A stretch of DNA of 64,000 nt from the NCBI RefSeq assembly GCF_950023065.1, contig NC_088681.1, forward strand, positions 15,562,001-15,626,000. The letters run 5' to 3'. Made by a program: the position numbers and the translations under genes. This stretch comes from Planococcus citri (lineage: Eukaryota; Arthropoda; Insecta; Hemiptera; Pseudococcidae). The notes beneath the pieces were generated by a model. That model saw nothing but the letters and a program-made list of their open reading frames with translations. It was not told where the DNA came from and did no database searches. How positions within the stretch are numbered: the first letter of the stretch is position 1; every line of letters begins with the position of its first letter. Of the stretch, positions 1-14,700 are shown one piece after another.

Positions 1-2693
1 TCGTTTTCCCTCTCTGTTTTGGGTGAGGTGAGGGGGGGGGGTAATCTTTCAAAAAAGTTCAGACGTATGCAAATTATAATTTTATGGAGGTATTTCCTCT
101 CAACGTTCAATTTTCCACGCTGTACTCCCTTACTCCCCCTCCCCCCCTCCCCCCAATTTTTGGTAAGCTCAGATTTTTTCAAAAAATGTAGATATAAATC
201 GTGCGACATATTGTAGTTTATATAATTCAGCTCTCCATGAGTCGTGAAAACAAAATTTAAAATTTGTGTCTTGGCATCTTCTTTACAATTCCATTTCTTG
301 CAAAAATCACATTTTAGGCACCCTTGTCCCTTAAATTGGAAACAAAATTCTTAAAAAATCAAAATCTGTTTTTCTTTTATGATTTATTGTGAAAAGGTCT
401 CAATAGTACCTACATACAGCAAAATTTTCTCTCACAAAAAATGTTCGGAATAAAATCCATTTTTAGAAGAGTCACATTTCCGTAATTTTTCCAGCCTCCG
501 TCCCATCTACGTAGAACCCCCTCTCTCTCAGTATTCGTATACAATATTTCAGTTATTTTGAAAATTCATTTTTGGGGTCCTCTTATCCCCTTAAATTTTG
601 ATAATATTCATCAAGAATGTTGGTCAATTGAGAAAAATTCAAAGAATAGAATTTTACAATTTTTCATATTTTTTTTCAAACTGTAAAGAAATCTGAAGAA
701 TGAAAAAAATTCAAAATTGTATGCTTAACATTGATAATTTGATGCTTATTATGGAACATTTTTTGCCCCTCTCCCCCCTCTTCAATTTGTGAATTTTATA
801 TGGTATCAATGAGCCTTAGAATCACAAATTTTTTTGTAAAAAGTGGAGATTTTTAAGAATTATTATTTGGGTGTTGTGTGTTGTGGTGGTAGGAGATAAT
901 CAAAGTTGGTCAATTTTGTAATCTTCAGTCATCATCTGTGTGAATTGACTCGTAAAAATTTGTTTTTCATCATTCTCACGTACAGCGGTATAAAAGTCGT
1001 AAGTTTTATACGAAATGATTTGGTGGGGGGGGGTTGGAGGAGGGTGGATCTGGCAAAAGAACATTCCACGGACGTCCGTCCTGAGAATGAATTTTTGAAA
1101 CGTGTTCAAAAAAAAACTTCTCAACCAGTTTCCAACCAATTTCTCAAACGTAAATTGTGCATCTTATTGAATATCAGTTCGAAATCATTAAACCGGTTTC
1201 CTGAATCGTCTGATCTTCAAAACCGATTCTGAAAAATGTACTTGTCGATTAAATTCAAATTAGTTAAGCCAAATATATCAGTAGTGTGCTCCCCTCCCCC
1301 ACCCAAGCTTTCGGAAACCGGTTGCAAACCATCCAATTGGTTTTTTTAGCCATGATCATTTTCACACAAAAAAAAATCCCTCAGGTTTTCCTTACATTTG
1401 GCATGCTTTTGAAAAGTAGTAATTAGGAGCAGGGGAGATGCATCCTTTCTTATTTAATTTTTACCCCTAAAGAAACCGGTTCCAGCTTCCAAGTCTTGCT
1501 GTCAATCGTATAAAAAAAATATAGTGCTTCAACTCATCTTACATTATACAGAACCTTACACGAATTGAAATTTATGTAGTTAGGTATCCTCATTAGATAA
1601 TGCGTTCTACAATATGGTTTTTATATGCGAACATGCATCACATTTTACATTCATAGCTCACACACGTGATCTTTTTACCAATTTCGTACGAAAATTATAG
1701 CCATAATGAAGCGGTAGTGGGGGGTTTTAAAAACAAAGAGCAATTTCGAGTACCTACAGCCAACGTGCAAAATCTCTTCTGACCTATTTATCGTAATAAT
1801 CCGCCGCAGAATAATAGAGAGAGGAATATTCATGACAGTACATGACGGAATGGGTATCGTAGGTATGGGTATGGCATGGCATCGAGGCACAAGCATACAG
1901 ACCAGGAAAAGAGTAACAGAAACAGGTACAGATAGGCTGACTGAGACAGACGGAGATAGATTGAAGCCAGTTGACATATTTCACAAAAAGGTATCGCGCT
2001 GATACTGCTGTACTGTACTTACTGCTACGATATGGTATAGCTGTGTCGGGTATTTTATTTTTCATTTTGAAACAAAAGTACGTGCTTCGTCGAGCTCGCG
2101 TATTCTCTGTCTTCGTCTCTCTCTCGTGCCATACCATAGCGCCTTGATAATAATGGTTTCGTATCTCGCTATATAGTATGTGCGACTCTGTTCCTCTCTT
2201 AAAAGTATTAAATTAGATGTTCGAGCCGAGCTGAAGTTGATGCCTCATGTCTTCTTATGCCTACTCCTCCTCATCATCATCGTGCTGTTGTACGCCAATC
2301 TCGTAAATCAATCGACAGATTTTGCGTGAAGATATCCGAGCTGGCGGGATAGAGGGGAAGGGAAAGGTTGACGAATTTTTTCAACAGTTTGCGAGGGCAG
2401 CACGATGAAAGAAAGATGCTGCTTCTTGACAGTCGAGTTTTTGAGAAACTTTCAGGTGTGGAAAGATGATGTTCGAGTGCGTCTTTATGGAGGAGGGAAA
2501 GGACTGTAGTTGTGGTGTGATTGGAGAGAAGAGGGGATTATTTCTGCAAAGTTGAAGAGATTTTAGTACGTTTCTGACTCGATCCGTCAAATTTTTCCGC
2601 CGACTTTCTGTGCTTGAAAATTTGATAATTTTTTTTTATTTACGAGTAGATGTGAATAGTAACCAATTTTTTTCAATTTTTTCCCCCCAACAG
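1..2693. other. Intronic or intergenic DNA, no confident gene
   Basis: AT-rich sequence with G and C homopolymer runs and no exon that I can support. The first visible POPDC exon begins at 2694 with a partial codon, so an upstream coding exon must exist, but I could not find one here; it is probably outside the window. A short stretch of more mixed composition lies near 1800-2340. Confidence 0.5.
2240..2329 (+). CDS. Possible 29-residue membrane micropeptide
   Basis: A small ORF from ATG at 2240 to TGA at 2327-2329 encodes 29 residues. A run of Leu, Ile and Val after the first few residues would form one membrane helix (core LLLLIIIVLLYANL), followed by a polar tail ending STDFA. It lies upstream of a POPDC exon on the same strand. 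Part of the codon run is a TCATCATCATC microsatellite, so it may be chance. I do not recognise the peptide. Confidence 0.15.
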   Translation: MPHVFLCLLLLIIIVLLYANLVNQSTDFA

Positions 2694-2796
2694 ATTAGTC
2701 ATCTCGCAGCAAGGACGAGCGTTGCATATAGTTTTTCCACATCAGTTCCTAGACTCACCCGAATGGTTCGGCGTATCGACGGATGATTTCTTCCAA
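2694..2796 (+). CDS. POPDC exon with DSPE motif
   Basis: Acceptor ..CCAACAG ends at 2693 and donor GTAAGT starts at 2797. One leading base completes a codon from an unseen exon, then 34 codons follow, including GRALHIVFPHQFLDSPEW and ending STDDFFQ. DSPE is the conserved phosphate-cassette motif of Popeye domains. Confidence 0.92.
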
Positions 2797-5700
2797 GTAA
2801 GTTGACGAAAATTGTAGAGTTGAGAATTGCACGTTTCTTTTGCCAGGGAGCTGTTTGAACTGGCATTCTCCGATTTGAACGAAATGAATCTGGATCGAAA
2901 GAGCATGTCCTAAAACACCTTCCCCAGGAAGAATGTTGACAAAACGTTGAGAATTTTTGGAAATTCAAAAATATCAATAAGAACAAAATTTTGATGTTGA
3001 AACTTCATGGGTACTTTGAAAATTATTTTTTTATTCCCCATAAATTGTACGTTTTCTACAACTGTCGCCCTCGCTTCGCTCAGGCAAAGTCAAAAATTTT
3101 CCTGAAATGATCTTCTGCCTTGTTTTTAAATTTTATTTTTACAGACCAAAAGCCCCCTCCTCCCTCCCCCTCCCCCCACCCAAAAAAATTACAAAAAATA
3201 GGTAAAAAGTAAAAATAAGTGCGAATTTTTCATTTTTTTATTTCAATATACGAAACTCGCAATAGATCAATTTAAATTTTTTTAATATTGCATAAAAGCA
3301 GCATTTTTTGAAAATTTTGAATTATTCAAGTTTTTGTGCTTCCAACTCCCCCTTCCGAAATTTGTTCGAATTCTACATCTGGCCAATTAGCTAAAAAATC
3401 TGAGAGAGGGGGGCTGGCGTAAAAAGTTGAGAAAATTTTAGTCTCCCCCCCCAACCACGATACATCACTTCGTCACGCAGCTGGAGCTAAAACTCATTTT
3501 TGGATTTCTGGCGAATTTTTGAAAATTTTAGAAATTCAAAAAATCTGTTTCAAGTGTGATTTAAACCCCCCCCCCCTTCATTTTTGGTTTTTAGGTAAAT
3601 TTTTCACGACTAAGTATCGGATTTTTGAAAATGTGAAGCAGTTTTTCAAAATGGGTTAAAATTGCGAGAGAAATTTAAATATTTTTACAAAAATATGTTT
3701 CGAGTATTTTTAAAGAATTTTGTGCCCAAATTGGGTCATAATTTTTGGATTTTTGAAAATGTTTTGCAATTTTTCGAAACAGGTTAAAATTGTGGGAAAA
3801 ATTCGAATATTTTGACGAGAATATGTTTTGTGCATTCTTGAAGAGTTTTGGACCCAAGTAGAGTCATGATTTTGGATTTTTGAAAAATGTAATGTAATTT
3901 TTCAAAATTACTCAAAATTGCGAAAAAAATTCAAATATTTTGACAACGGTATGTTTTTTGCGAAAAAAATTCAAATATTTTAACAACGGTTTGTTTTTTT
4001 TTGCATTTTTTAAAAATTATGGGCCCAAATTGGGACACGATTTTTAAATTTTTGAAAATGTTATGCCATTTTTCAAAGTAAGTACATACGAGTGTCGAGT
4101 AGGTTAAAATTGCAAAAAAAAAAAACAAATATTTTGACAAAAGTATGTTTTGAGCATTTTTGAATAATTTTGGGCTCAGATTGGGTCATGATTTTCGGAT
4201 TTTCAAAAATGTAATGTGACTCCTCAAAATGGGTTAAAATTTCATAAAAAAAACTTGGATGTTTCGTCAAAAAAAATACTTATGGCATTTTACATAAAAT
4301 TTTAGAAATTTAAAAAGGCTGATAAAGCTTCAGGGGTGTCCCTTGATGGCAGATATAGGTTCTCAAAGAGGAGAAATTTTCGGAAAGTCTTGGTTTTTGC
4401 GCTCTAGCTCCTGCCCAACCTGTTTTTTTTGGAAAAATGACCAGTTCCAGAAGATAAGAAGACGTCGCGTCGTTTCCATTAAAATCCAAGACCACTTTTA
4501 GGATTCTACTGAGCGGTTGAAAATTTGCAAATCACATTATTTTTGGCTGAATTTTGAGTGTGTCTATCGGTCATGAACGTCAGAAAAAAGTCACGAATTT
4601 TGCTTGAAACACACTTGAAAATTTTTTTAAAGGCCCATGAAATGAAAAAAAAATAAATAAAAAATTTGCTTCGAAAAATCAGTAAAATGAAATAACTAAT
4701 TTTTGATCCTGTAAAAAATGGCAACCCTGTTCGACAAGTAAGTATACCTATCAGGTCCTTCCGATCCAGAAGGTCAGGAAAAATTTGTCTTTTTGCCTGT
4801 GGGTCCTTTTTTTCGAAAAAGTCCTTCTTTTTTCCAAATTACCAAAAAAATCTGTCATTTAATCAAAATTGAGCGAAAGATGAAAACACAATTTTTTAGC
4901 ATTTTTCTTTTTTTTATAAGTACGTCAAAATAATTAAATAGTATAATTGCAAAAATATATATAAATATTCTAGGAGGTAAACTCGTAACTTTTTTATAGA
5001 TTAACCAGCAAACTCATAACGTTTTGACAAACTCGTAACCTTTTTAGGACGTGACTTTTCGATGAGGTGCCATATGAATCTACAAGGTGTGGGGAGTCTA
5101 CTGGCAAAGTTTGAGCAGGGACGTGAGATTGCCGTTTATACACTTTCTCTTTTGACTCAATTTTCAAATGAGTACATAGCCCAATTAATAGGTATGAGGA
5201 TATGAGGAAAAGGTGTTTATTGCCAAGAATCATTTTTTACGTTTTTTATGTTCTTTTTGGTGATTTTGGTGGTTGAAAATGTCCTCTTTCACATGGCGTG
5301 GTCAAAAATCGTCTAAAATAAATTTTTGACTGCTCAATTTTAATTTAGAGTTGATTATACAGGTCCAAATTTTCGCGTTTTTCAGTCTAAACAGTGATTT
5401 TATGGGAAAAGTATGCATCCTAGGAAAAAAATGCAATGAAGGAAATTGTAGAGAATAAAATTTTCTTTCTGCTCAGAGCTGGTTATTTTTCTGTAGGATG
5501 CTTTGTTAAAAAGCTATTTGCGAAAAACAGAGACGTATGGGACTTTTAAAAAAAAGCTTTTCTGAAAAATTGATGTTTCGGCAATGAGATACCTCTCCAC
5601 AGGTCACCCAAAAATCAAGTTAACGAATATAACGCGGCCTAACATCGAGTACTATCAGGCCTATGGGGTGACGCGTCGAGCGCATGCACAGCAACGAAGT

Positions 5701-8700
5701 TACAGGTGGGACGTGAGTTTGTATTTTATACAAAACGTTATGAGTTTACCTGTATGCGGCTATAGATATATTTTTTTAAAATGAAAATCAATTGATTATT
5801 TTTCCATTGTTCGATATATTTTCTTGATTATTTTTTTGTTTCTTTTAAAAATTATAAATTGAAACTTTTTTTGGCAATTTCGTGAAAATGAATGGGAGGA
5901 GGAAGAGGGGGGTAATCAGTACATTTTCAATTTTGAAAATCTCTTTCCAAAAGGCCCTTCCCAAGGTCCTTTTTTTTAGTCTTCAGATTTTGTTAGATAC
6001 CCTGGTTGTTTCAAGTGCAATTTCTGAAAAATCGCCCTTGAAACTGTTTCTTTTTTTAATTTAAAATTTTTAAAAATTTGCCAAAAATTTACACGAGCTC
6101 CAAAAATTTTGATTATGAGGGTTTTAGGACAACCTCTTTCGATCTAGCTTGATCTCGTTCGAAACGGAAAGTATCACCAATTCGAAAAGTTCCTTCGTGA
6201 GAAAAAAAATGATGCTAAATTTACATATTTTAGCATAAGTACGAAAGGAAAAGATGATTCTTCGAAGTATCGTATTTGTTTTCCTAACGCTGGTATTTTT
6301 TTTTTTATTTCATTACAGGTATCGATAACGGCGATGGAAGAATCAAAAATTCTGCTGTGGCATCGCGATAAATTAAAGCTTTCTATTATCAGCGACAAGT
6401 TCCTTCAAACGGTGTTAGATCACATATTAAGCCGGGACGTCGTAAATAAATTAATTCAGGTTGGTTGATAGCGCGAGTCGTGTCGAGTCGCGAAATGTCG
6501 ATGATGGCAGATTTTTTTCCCACGTCTCTCTCACTCACTCTCTGTTCGGATGTCCGTTTTAATTATTATCGAACACGGTCGCCGCTACGACGACGAGTTC
6601 GCGAATAAACGTCGACTACGATATAAAATGATGACGGATTTTTCACGTTGTCGTGATTTTTTACGTAGTATTGGCGAGGAACAGAAAAAAATCGTAATTT
6701 GAACGAGAGTCGAGAGCTATGTAGGTGTAGGTACGAGTAGTTTATTTTAATAATAATCGGTTTTCCTCATACTACTACGTAGGTATGGTACTCTTTTTTA
6801 AATTTTTCCTCGTATTAAAATATGTAAATTTATACTGTACAGGTGAACGAAGCGGTTACAGCATCGATGAACGGTCATCTACCAAATAATTACGACGACG
6901 ATGCATCGTTTTGTGATAATAAATCGTTAATGATAGTAAAAAGAGCCGGCGATGGTAGCGGTATCACTGCTCTGATTAGCAGACAGTTACAAGGTAAGAA
7001 ATAGGAATGCAACGCATCCAGCGTTATGGTATTTTTTTATTACGCATATTTTATTTTATTTTTTCGTTGGTTTTAGTGTCGTTTATTTTTATTTTTTGAA
7101 ATTATTATTTTTATTTTTTTATTACTTACGAAAGTAATTTCTTCGCTTTCTGTCCTCTGTCTATTGTTTTTGACGTGGTTGATTGGAAATTAATTTTTCG
7201 AGTTTATTTTTCCCTCCTAATGACGGAAAATTGTATATAGAACAAAAAAATGATCGGTAGCATGATAATGCATGAATGAAGCATGATCCTCGGTGTAGAT
7301 GAATGCTTTTCCTGTATCTGTGCACTTTTTTCGTTCCAATTTCGTATCATTTTCGAATATTTTGTCTGGTGCTCGGAGTATGTTTGTTAATTACGCGGAT
7401 TTGTATGTGAAGTGGAAGATGAAAAAGCTGCCCAATCGCAGAATTCAGAGCCCTAGAAATAGTTGAAAGTTCTCTAAAAGATTGGTGAGGGGAGGGTAGT
7501 AGCTTACACAGATCAATTGAAGAGAAAAAATTGAAATTCTATTGAACTACCAAACAGTATTGCTGATTGGATTTTAATGATTGTTTAATCGAGATATCAA
7601 AGCTAGGCTCTGCAGAATGGTTCCATTGTGACATGGATGTTGTTCTTTTTTTTTCAAATTTTTGGCTTTCCGAAGGCTCTGAAATTTTTATTTAAGGAAA
7701 ACGGTCTTCAGAACGAAAGAAAGAGGTCTCTGATATGTAAAAATATGGATTTTGACACCGATTTTGCAACTTTGAAAATTTTGAGCCCCCTCCCGCCTTC
7801 TTTTGGGAGTGATTAATTTTCATTTTGGAGCCTCGTGGTTTCCTAAATTGGAATTAACGTCTTTGAAAACCTGTAATTTGACATTTTTATCGGAATTTTC
7901 GATTGCTCGGAATTTTTCACTCCCCTCTCCCCTGCTCTTTGGGGGGGGGGGGGATTTTCAAAAATATGTACTCGAAAAACTCTTGCGTGTGACGAAAGGA
8001 CCCTAAAATCACGTACTTGAAGATATTATTCTGGGACGAACTTTTTCCCTTATCCTTAGTGTTTTTCAGTTTTCAATTTAATACGCTGTAAGCCCTTCCC
8101 CCCCACCCGGTGGCCAAATTTTCGAGAAAAAAATTGAAAATTGTGTGGCATATCGTTTATTATGTTCTTGATAGCGCTGATTTTTGGATCATTTTTTTAG
8201 TATGTACAAGTCTCTTGGACCCCATATTAGATCCTCAATTTTTTTTTTAAACTATTAATTCGCGTGGTCTTTAGTTTTATTGATTTTTTTTAGTGGTGCT
8301 AATTACGAATTTTTGTACATTTTTTTGATACGAATCACCTGCTGCGTTCTACAATCAATTTCAAAATTTAAGGAAACCTGGAAAATTTGACCAACTTGTG
8401 GTTTTTTCGATTTTTAATGGTGCTAAATTTCGAACTTCCAGTGACATAAGTCCCCTGTGCCCCCCCCCCCAATATTAGACTTTCCCAAATTTCAAAAAAA
8501 TAATAATAATAATAATTGAAAAATTTGTACGATTTATGGTTTGTTGGGGTTTTAGATGTGCTAATTTTGAATTAAATTGTTTTTTTCTGTTATGAGCCCC
8601 CTAGAATCTGCAATAGGCCTCCAAAATTTGAGAAAAAGATGAAAAAATTGTTCAACTTGTGATTTTTTTGGTTTTTGGTAGAACTTATTTCGAAGTTCAG

Positions 8701-11700
8701 CTTACTTTTTCTGAATCTGATTCCAAATTTCTATATACTTTTTTGATACGAGTCCCTTAGGCCTCATAATAAGTCCCCAAATTTCAGAGAAATTGAAAAA
8801 TTCGTGTGACATATGGTTTGTTGGGTTTTTAAGGGTGTTAATTTCGAATTTCTTCTTACTTTTTTGATACGAGTCCCCTGAGCCCCACATTAAGCTCACA
8901 ATTTTTAAAAAATTGTAAAGTTCGTGTGACGTATGGATTGCTTGTGTTTCAGAGGTGCTAATTCCAAATTTCGACTCGCTTTTTTGATACGAGCTTTCTA
9001 GGTCTCAAAATTAGCTCCCAAGTGTCATAAAATTGAAAAAAAAAAATCATGTGACGTGGTCGTTGGTTCGCTAATTGTCAAGTTTTCAGATGTGCTAATT
9101 TCTTTTTTTTTAAATACACGTTTCGATTCGACCCCCCCCCTCCTCCTCCTCGTTTCTCTTCTCCATTTCGTCTACTTTTGAAAAATCGTGAAAAATTCTC
9201 ATAAAAAAAGTCTCCTCTCCAATGAAATATTGATAGGTAAAAAAATTTGTAAATTTTAGTTTTGCAATCGAATTTCTCACCATGTTCCAATTTTTTTTTT
9301 TTTTTTTTTTTTAATTTAATGAACTTTGTGAATAGCTCTCGCGACGTAACCGTTGCCAAATTGGACCTCAGAACGCTCAAAAAATGAAAATTTGAGTACG
9401 TCTCAAGATTTAAATGCCCTTAAAGTCTTTGAATTTTTTTTTCATTTTATTTATAAGTATGTACTTTTTTTCTGAGAATTATCGTATAAAAATTTTGATT
9501 GTGAACGTGTCAAAAAATTTGTTGGACGCTAAATCGTTCTATGGGCAGCTGAAATTCTTACTTGATGTAGATCATTTTCTAGGTCCCTTAATTTTTGAAA
9601 AACAGCTCATCTGGGATTCTTTATTTGTGAGCGGAAAAGTGCGAAGAGGAAGACATGTTCGGAATTGAGACTATGGCATTTCAATATTCAGAAATCAATC
9701 CCAGGTTGTAATAGAATTTCCAAATTCTGAGAAAAAAATGTTTCTTTTTTGAAATTCCAGTCACTATAGTGGTATCTAACGAATCGTTTCCTGAATTTTG
9801 ACGAATTTTTCCGAAATTTGAAAGGAATCGTTCGCGAACAATTTTATTTTGTGTTCGTGTCGTCTAGTTTTAGTCGTATTTTCTCGTTTGCGTATCAATA
9901 AATGAACTCGAGCGAGTTAAGTGTTTAAGAGTAAATTGAAAGGACAGGAGACATCGCTTGTATAAATACTCCCAATCGCTGTTGAAAATAGTTTGCTTAA
10001 TTCGGATTCGAGTATTTGCGAATTTTAGGGCTTAGAGTCGAATCTATAGTGAACTTGCTGAGCTGGTTAGAGTTGGTAAAAAGTCTGTAAAAATTCTCGA
10101 ACTTGGCTTCTTATCGAGTATCTATTTGCTAAGGTATTTCCGTAAGCTAGGTATCAATATTGGTCGTTTAATTGAATAAGAAAGGTAATTCGAATCAACT
10201 TCGATTTAGTATGTAAAATTTACGTACACACTGTAGAGCTGAAATACAACTGTTTGATGCTGAAATACCATACCATGATGGACCATGAATTGTTTGTTTA
10301 GATTTACCTAGTTGGTGCTTCTGGTGTCCTTCGTGTTTTTCTAAAAAAAAAAAAAAAAAAACAGTATTTTGAGTACTTTTCGTGAATTACGATCAAAAAT
10401 CAAAATCTGAGTGGAAAGGGGATGGAGCCAGAGTCGAAGCCTTTGAAATCGATAGGCAAGAAGAGGAAGCATACTGGCTCTCTTGACTCTCTCTCTTTCT
10501 CTCTCTCTCGACTCTCGAAATTATGCAAAAAAATCAGGATATTTTGATTCGTATTCGTATTCGAGGGAAAATCCTCCTCCCACTCCCCCTCAAAAAAGTG
10601 TACGGAGGGTTCGCTGACGAACGAGACACGTTTAAATGCTGCGGTGTAATGCGAACTGACATCGACAGATGCGGTGGCGACGACGATGGCGATGGCGTCG
10701 CACCAACAACTATACAGGGAAACATATATAGAAGTAAAGGGGTACCGGAGGAGGTGACAAATTACAGTATTCATAATTTAATTAACGCGTCGTCGATTTA
10801 ACCTGTCGTGCGAAATGCCAGATGAGAAACGTTATCGTGTGTATATGAATTTTAATTCACTTAAATTACTCGTACAACGACGAGTGGTAGGTATTCGATT
10901 TGACTGCGGTACGTAGGTATACGTAATAGGGGTATATATTGCTGGTGAAGGTGGTGGAGGTGCTCCAGTTGCCGCCAGGAGAGGTAAAGGTGTGGGTGAG
11001 AGAGAATCAGAGGGCGGTAGTATTATATTCCCCGATGTAATATAAAAATGAAAAAAAGAGCCAAAACTGGGACGATGACGATGACGACGACGACGACAGA
11101 AACGACGAATAATTTTTCAACGAAATGAAAATTTTTACGAGGTAAAATTTAGCCGAGTTTTATTTGATAATCAAATATAGGTACCTACTCGGTTCGATGA
11201 GGTTAGTTGGTTGGGGGTTGTTAGACGGATAAGTAGGTATAATATTTTTCGGCAAGTTGGGTATTATATTTTGGTTTCTTCCTGTATGTTCCTTCATCTA
11301 CTATCTTTCTCGTGTTCTCATTTCGAGGATGATGAAAGATGGAGTAAATTTAGTATACCGCGTCGTCGTTGAGCAATTTAATGCCCGAAGAAATCTTAAT
11401 ACATAATAGTACCGTGGTCATCCCTACCCCTTTTCTTGTCAGTTCTCAGCTTACGAGTTGGTGTATCTCAGCTCTACAGTTTTTTGTGTACGTAAATTTT
11501 CTGACTAAGAATACGAAGTGTGGCAATCAGGGTTTGAGAATTGGTCCTAAGATCGTGTTCTAGTGAAGCTGCAGGCATAAAGTTTAGATTTTTGGAAAGG
11601 GAGGGGGACATTTTCGTACTTGGATGTGGAATTTTTTACTAGAGATGAAGAGTTTCGTTCATCTTCAGCTGGTATTTGAGTGTGAGAAATTTTTTCATGT

Positions 11701-14700
11701 CTTGTGGAGCTACTGGAGCTTTTTGAATGTGATTTGAGAATGTGGAGAGAAGATGGGAGTCTTAAAAAGGGCCCTTTCATTTTACAAGAAACCCTTCATC
11801 CTCCTTCTGGTGTAAATTTTGAGAATGTTTTCGCGACTATTTTTCTTTATGGGACTTCAATAAAGAATGGGTAGTATCCGAAAAAAGGCCCGATCTGCCC
11901 AGGGATCTTATTCATATGTGGTTGAAATTTTTTCAGAATTTTATTGCTCTCAATCCTCAAATAGGTAAATTCATTTTAGCTAAAAATAAAATTTTTTGAC
12001 CCAGTAACTTGAAATTTTGAGAGAGGTAAACATTAGGAAATAATTTGATCCTCGTGGGAGCTCATTTAAAGATGAGGTAGTGTGCCCCAAAATTTTCAAA
12101 GTTCGTAAAAATTCTAATAATTGTAGAATTTTCTGATTTGTCAAAAATTTAAGGAAATACTTCAATTTTGTCCAAGATAGAAGGGGTGTTGAAATTAACG
12201 GAGAGGGGGAGGGGAAGTTGAAAGCCCAAAAGCTCTCATCCATAGAGACTTGAAATGAGCTGGAGGAAAGGGTTTTGAATGCATCACAAAATAAATAAAA
12301 ATTTTGGAATAAGAATGATGTTTGTATGGATTTTTCCACGCTTCGGGCCATTCCACCCCCCCCCCACCTCCCTCTTTAGTCTTTTCGTTACCAACTTCGG
12401 ATTTCTGATGGTGTTTTTTTTGTCTTCAGATTATCCATTTTAATTTTTCAGTCGGAGAAGTTGCTACTTACAAAAATTTTGGCGCCTACGAATCCCTTCG
12501 AAGGGGTCTCTTGAGATACAAATTATTCACTAGGGTTGTTTTTTAAAGTATTTTCGGTTTTTTGGGGGTCAATGGAGTCAGCGTGACGTTTTTTCCCTCT
12601 AAAACTACTGAAATGCAAAATCTTGAAATTTATAGGACTGGTAACCCCCCCCCTCTTCACAGTTTATCTCAAGATCCCGATACCGGGACTATAATATGGT
12701 AGTGGGTACTTCAATTTTTTAGTGACAATTTTTTTGTTTTTTGAAGTTGAACGAGGTGGACCTTCCGATTACAAAAATCGACCGCGATCGTAATTTGATC
12801 AATTAGTCCAAAAAATCCATTCTAGCCTCTTAAACAACTTTCGGATCAAAAAATCGATCTATTTGCGGTTGTCGATATAATTACGATCGATCATAATCAT
12901 TAATCAGAATAAAAAATCAATTTCAACCTCCAAAATTTTTTTTGAGATAAAACGAGGTGGTCCTCCCAAGCACAAAAATCGATCCATCGGTCCCCAAAAT
13001 CGATTCATGTTTCAACCTCCAAAATATCTATCATGATCGATTGGTCGACTCAAGAAACTATTGATGCAATACGATTGATCATAATCGATATAAAAAATCA
13101 ACTTCAACCTCAAAAAAATGATTTTTGTGGTAAAAATCGATCAATCGGACCCGAAAATCGATTTATTTGCGATTTTCCACGTATTATGATCGTCGATCGA
13201 TGATGTTCGAAATGAAAAATCGATTACAGCCTCCAGTCACTTTCGGATCTAGAATCGATCAAGATCGATTAATCGAATCAAAAAATCGATCTATTTGCGT
13301 TTTTCGATACCTATGATACGAATTACGATTGATCATAATCGAAATTGGAAATCAATTTCAACCTCAAAAACGATGTTCGGGTTGAAAATCTATCATAGAG
13401 TTGAAAATCGATTAATCGAACCCAAAAATCGATTTATTTGCGATTTTCCACCCAATATATGATCGATTATGATCGAAATGAAAAATCGATTTCAGCCTCT
13501 GAAACGACTTTCGGATCTAAAATCGATCATGGTCGATTAATCGAATCAAAAGATCGATCTATTTGCGATTTTCGATATGATACGATCGAACATAGGTAAG
13601 CTTAATAAAAAATCAATTCCAACCTTAAAAAACGATTTTCGAGTTGAAAATCGATCATGATCGAAAATCGATTAATCGAACCCAAAAACCGAGTTTTTTT
13701 GCAATTTTTCGCCCAATATGATCGATGTAGTTCGAAATGAAAAATCGATTTCAGCCTCTAAAACGACTTTCGGATTTAAAATCGATCATGATCGATTAAT
13801 CGAATCATAAAATCGATCTATTTGCGATTTTCGATATGATACGATCAACCATAGGTAATCTAAATGGAAAATCAATTGCAACCTCAAAAAACGATTTTCG
13901 AATCATGATTTAAAATCGATTAATCGAACTCTAAAATCGATTTAGTTGCGATTTTCGATCCAATACGATTGATTGTGATCGAAATGAAAAATCAAGTTTA
14001 GGCTCAAAAGTCGGTTTGTTGATCGGAGATCGATTGGTCGAAAGTCAGAAATCGGTTCATTTCATCGATGACGTTCAAAATTATCAATGCGGTATTTCTG
14101 TTTTATTGTTTTATTTCACCTTCGTTTTTATTTGGCAAAAATTACGTTTTCATTTAAAAGCAATATTTCTCCCTCTTTTCTGCTATTTTTCGTGTAGTTT
14201 ATGTTTGAAAGATCTAAGAAATTGAAAAGGAAACCGAGAAAAGTCAGATTAAATTATTCCCCTGAAAAACTGGTCATGCCTGTAAAGGTTCAAAAGATGT
14301 GGGTAAAAAAGCTGATGCTTAAATTTCAATACATATTAAGAAGACTCATCCAGGAGTATAAAATAATTTTTGGAGGTTAATGATCTCTGATATCTTCTTT
14401 GTAGCGATCCCTGAACGCAATCCACCTGAGTGCCCCACCTCTCTTCTAAAAGTAAAAACCTGCTGTTCCCTTGTGAGACGATCTCTTGAAAATTATTGAA
14501 ATGATAGATCTTCAATTTATGAAAGTTGACTCTTGAGGTGAAATTTCAACTAAAGATGGGGAACTAGGGTCACAATAAAGTTCGTTCCTGAGCAAGGGAG
14601 ATGGTGGGGTAAGGATTGAGGTGGCTTGAGGGACTGAATATATTCGATGATTAAACGAGTAATTTATTAGAATCGAATCTATAGGAGTCCATTCTCTGAA

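Larger units (their letters stand above)
2797..6318 (+). other. POPDC intron
   Basis: GTAAGT...TTACAG intron. It contains a tandem array near 3520-4270 and a possible inverted-repeat element at 4975-5751. Nothing else in it looks coding. Confidence 0.85.

Noticed and set aside
10523..10801. Plus-strand 92-codon ORF in the POPDC intron
   Set aside because: Locally GC-balanced, but the peptide mixes microsatellite-coded runs (IRIRIR, GGDDDGDG) and has no splice support or known motif.
11980..12351. 123-codon minus-strand ORF as a gene
   Set aside because: Ser/Phe/Leu-rich reading of AT-rich intron DNA with no splice structure or family motif.
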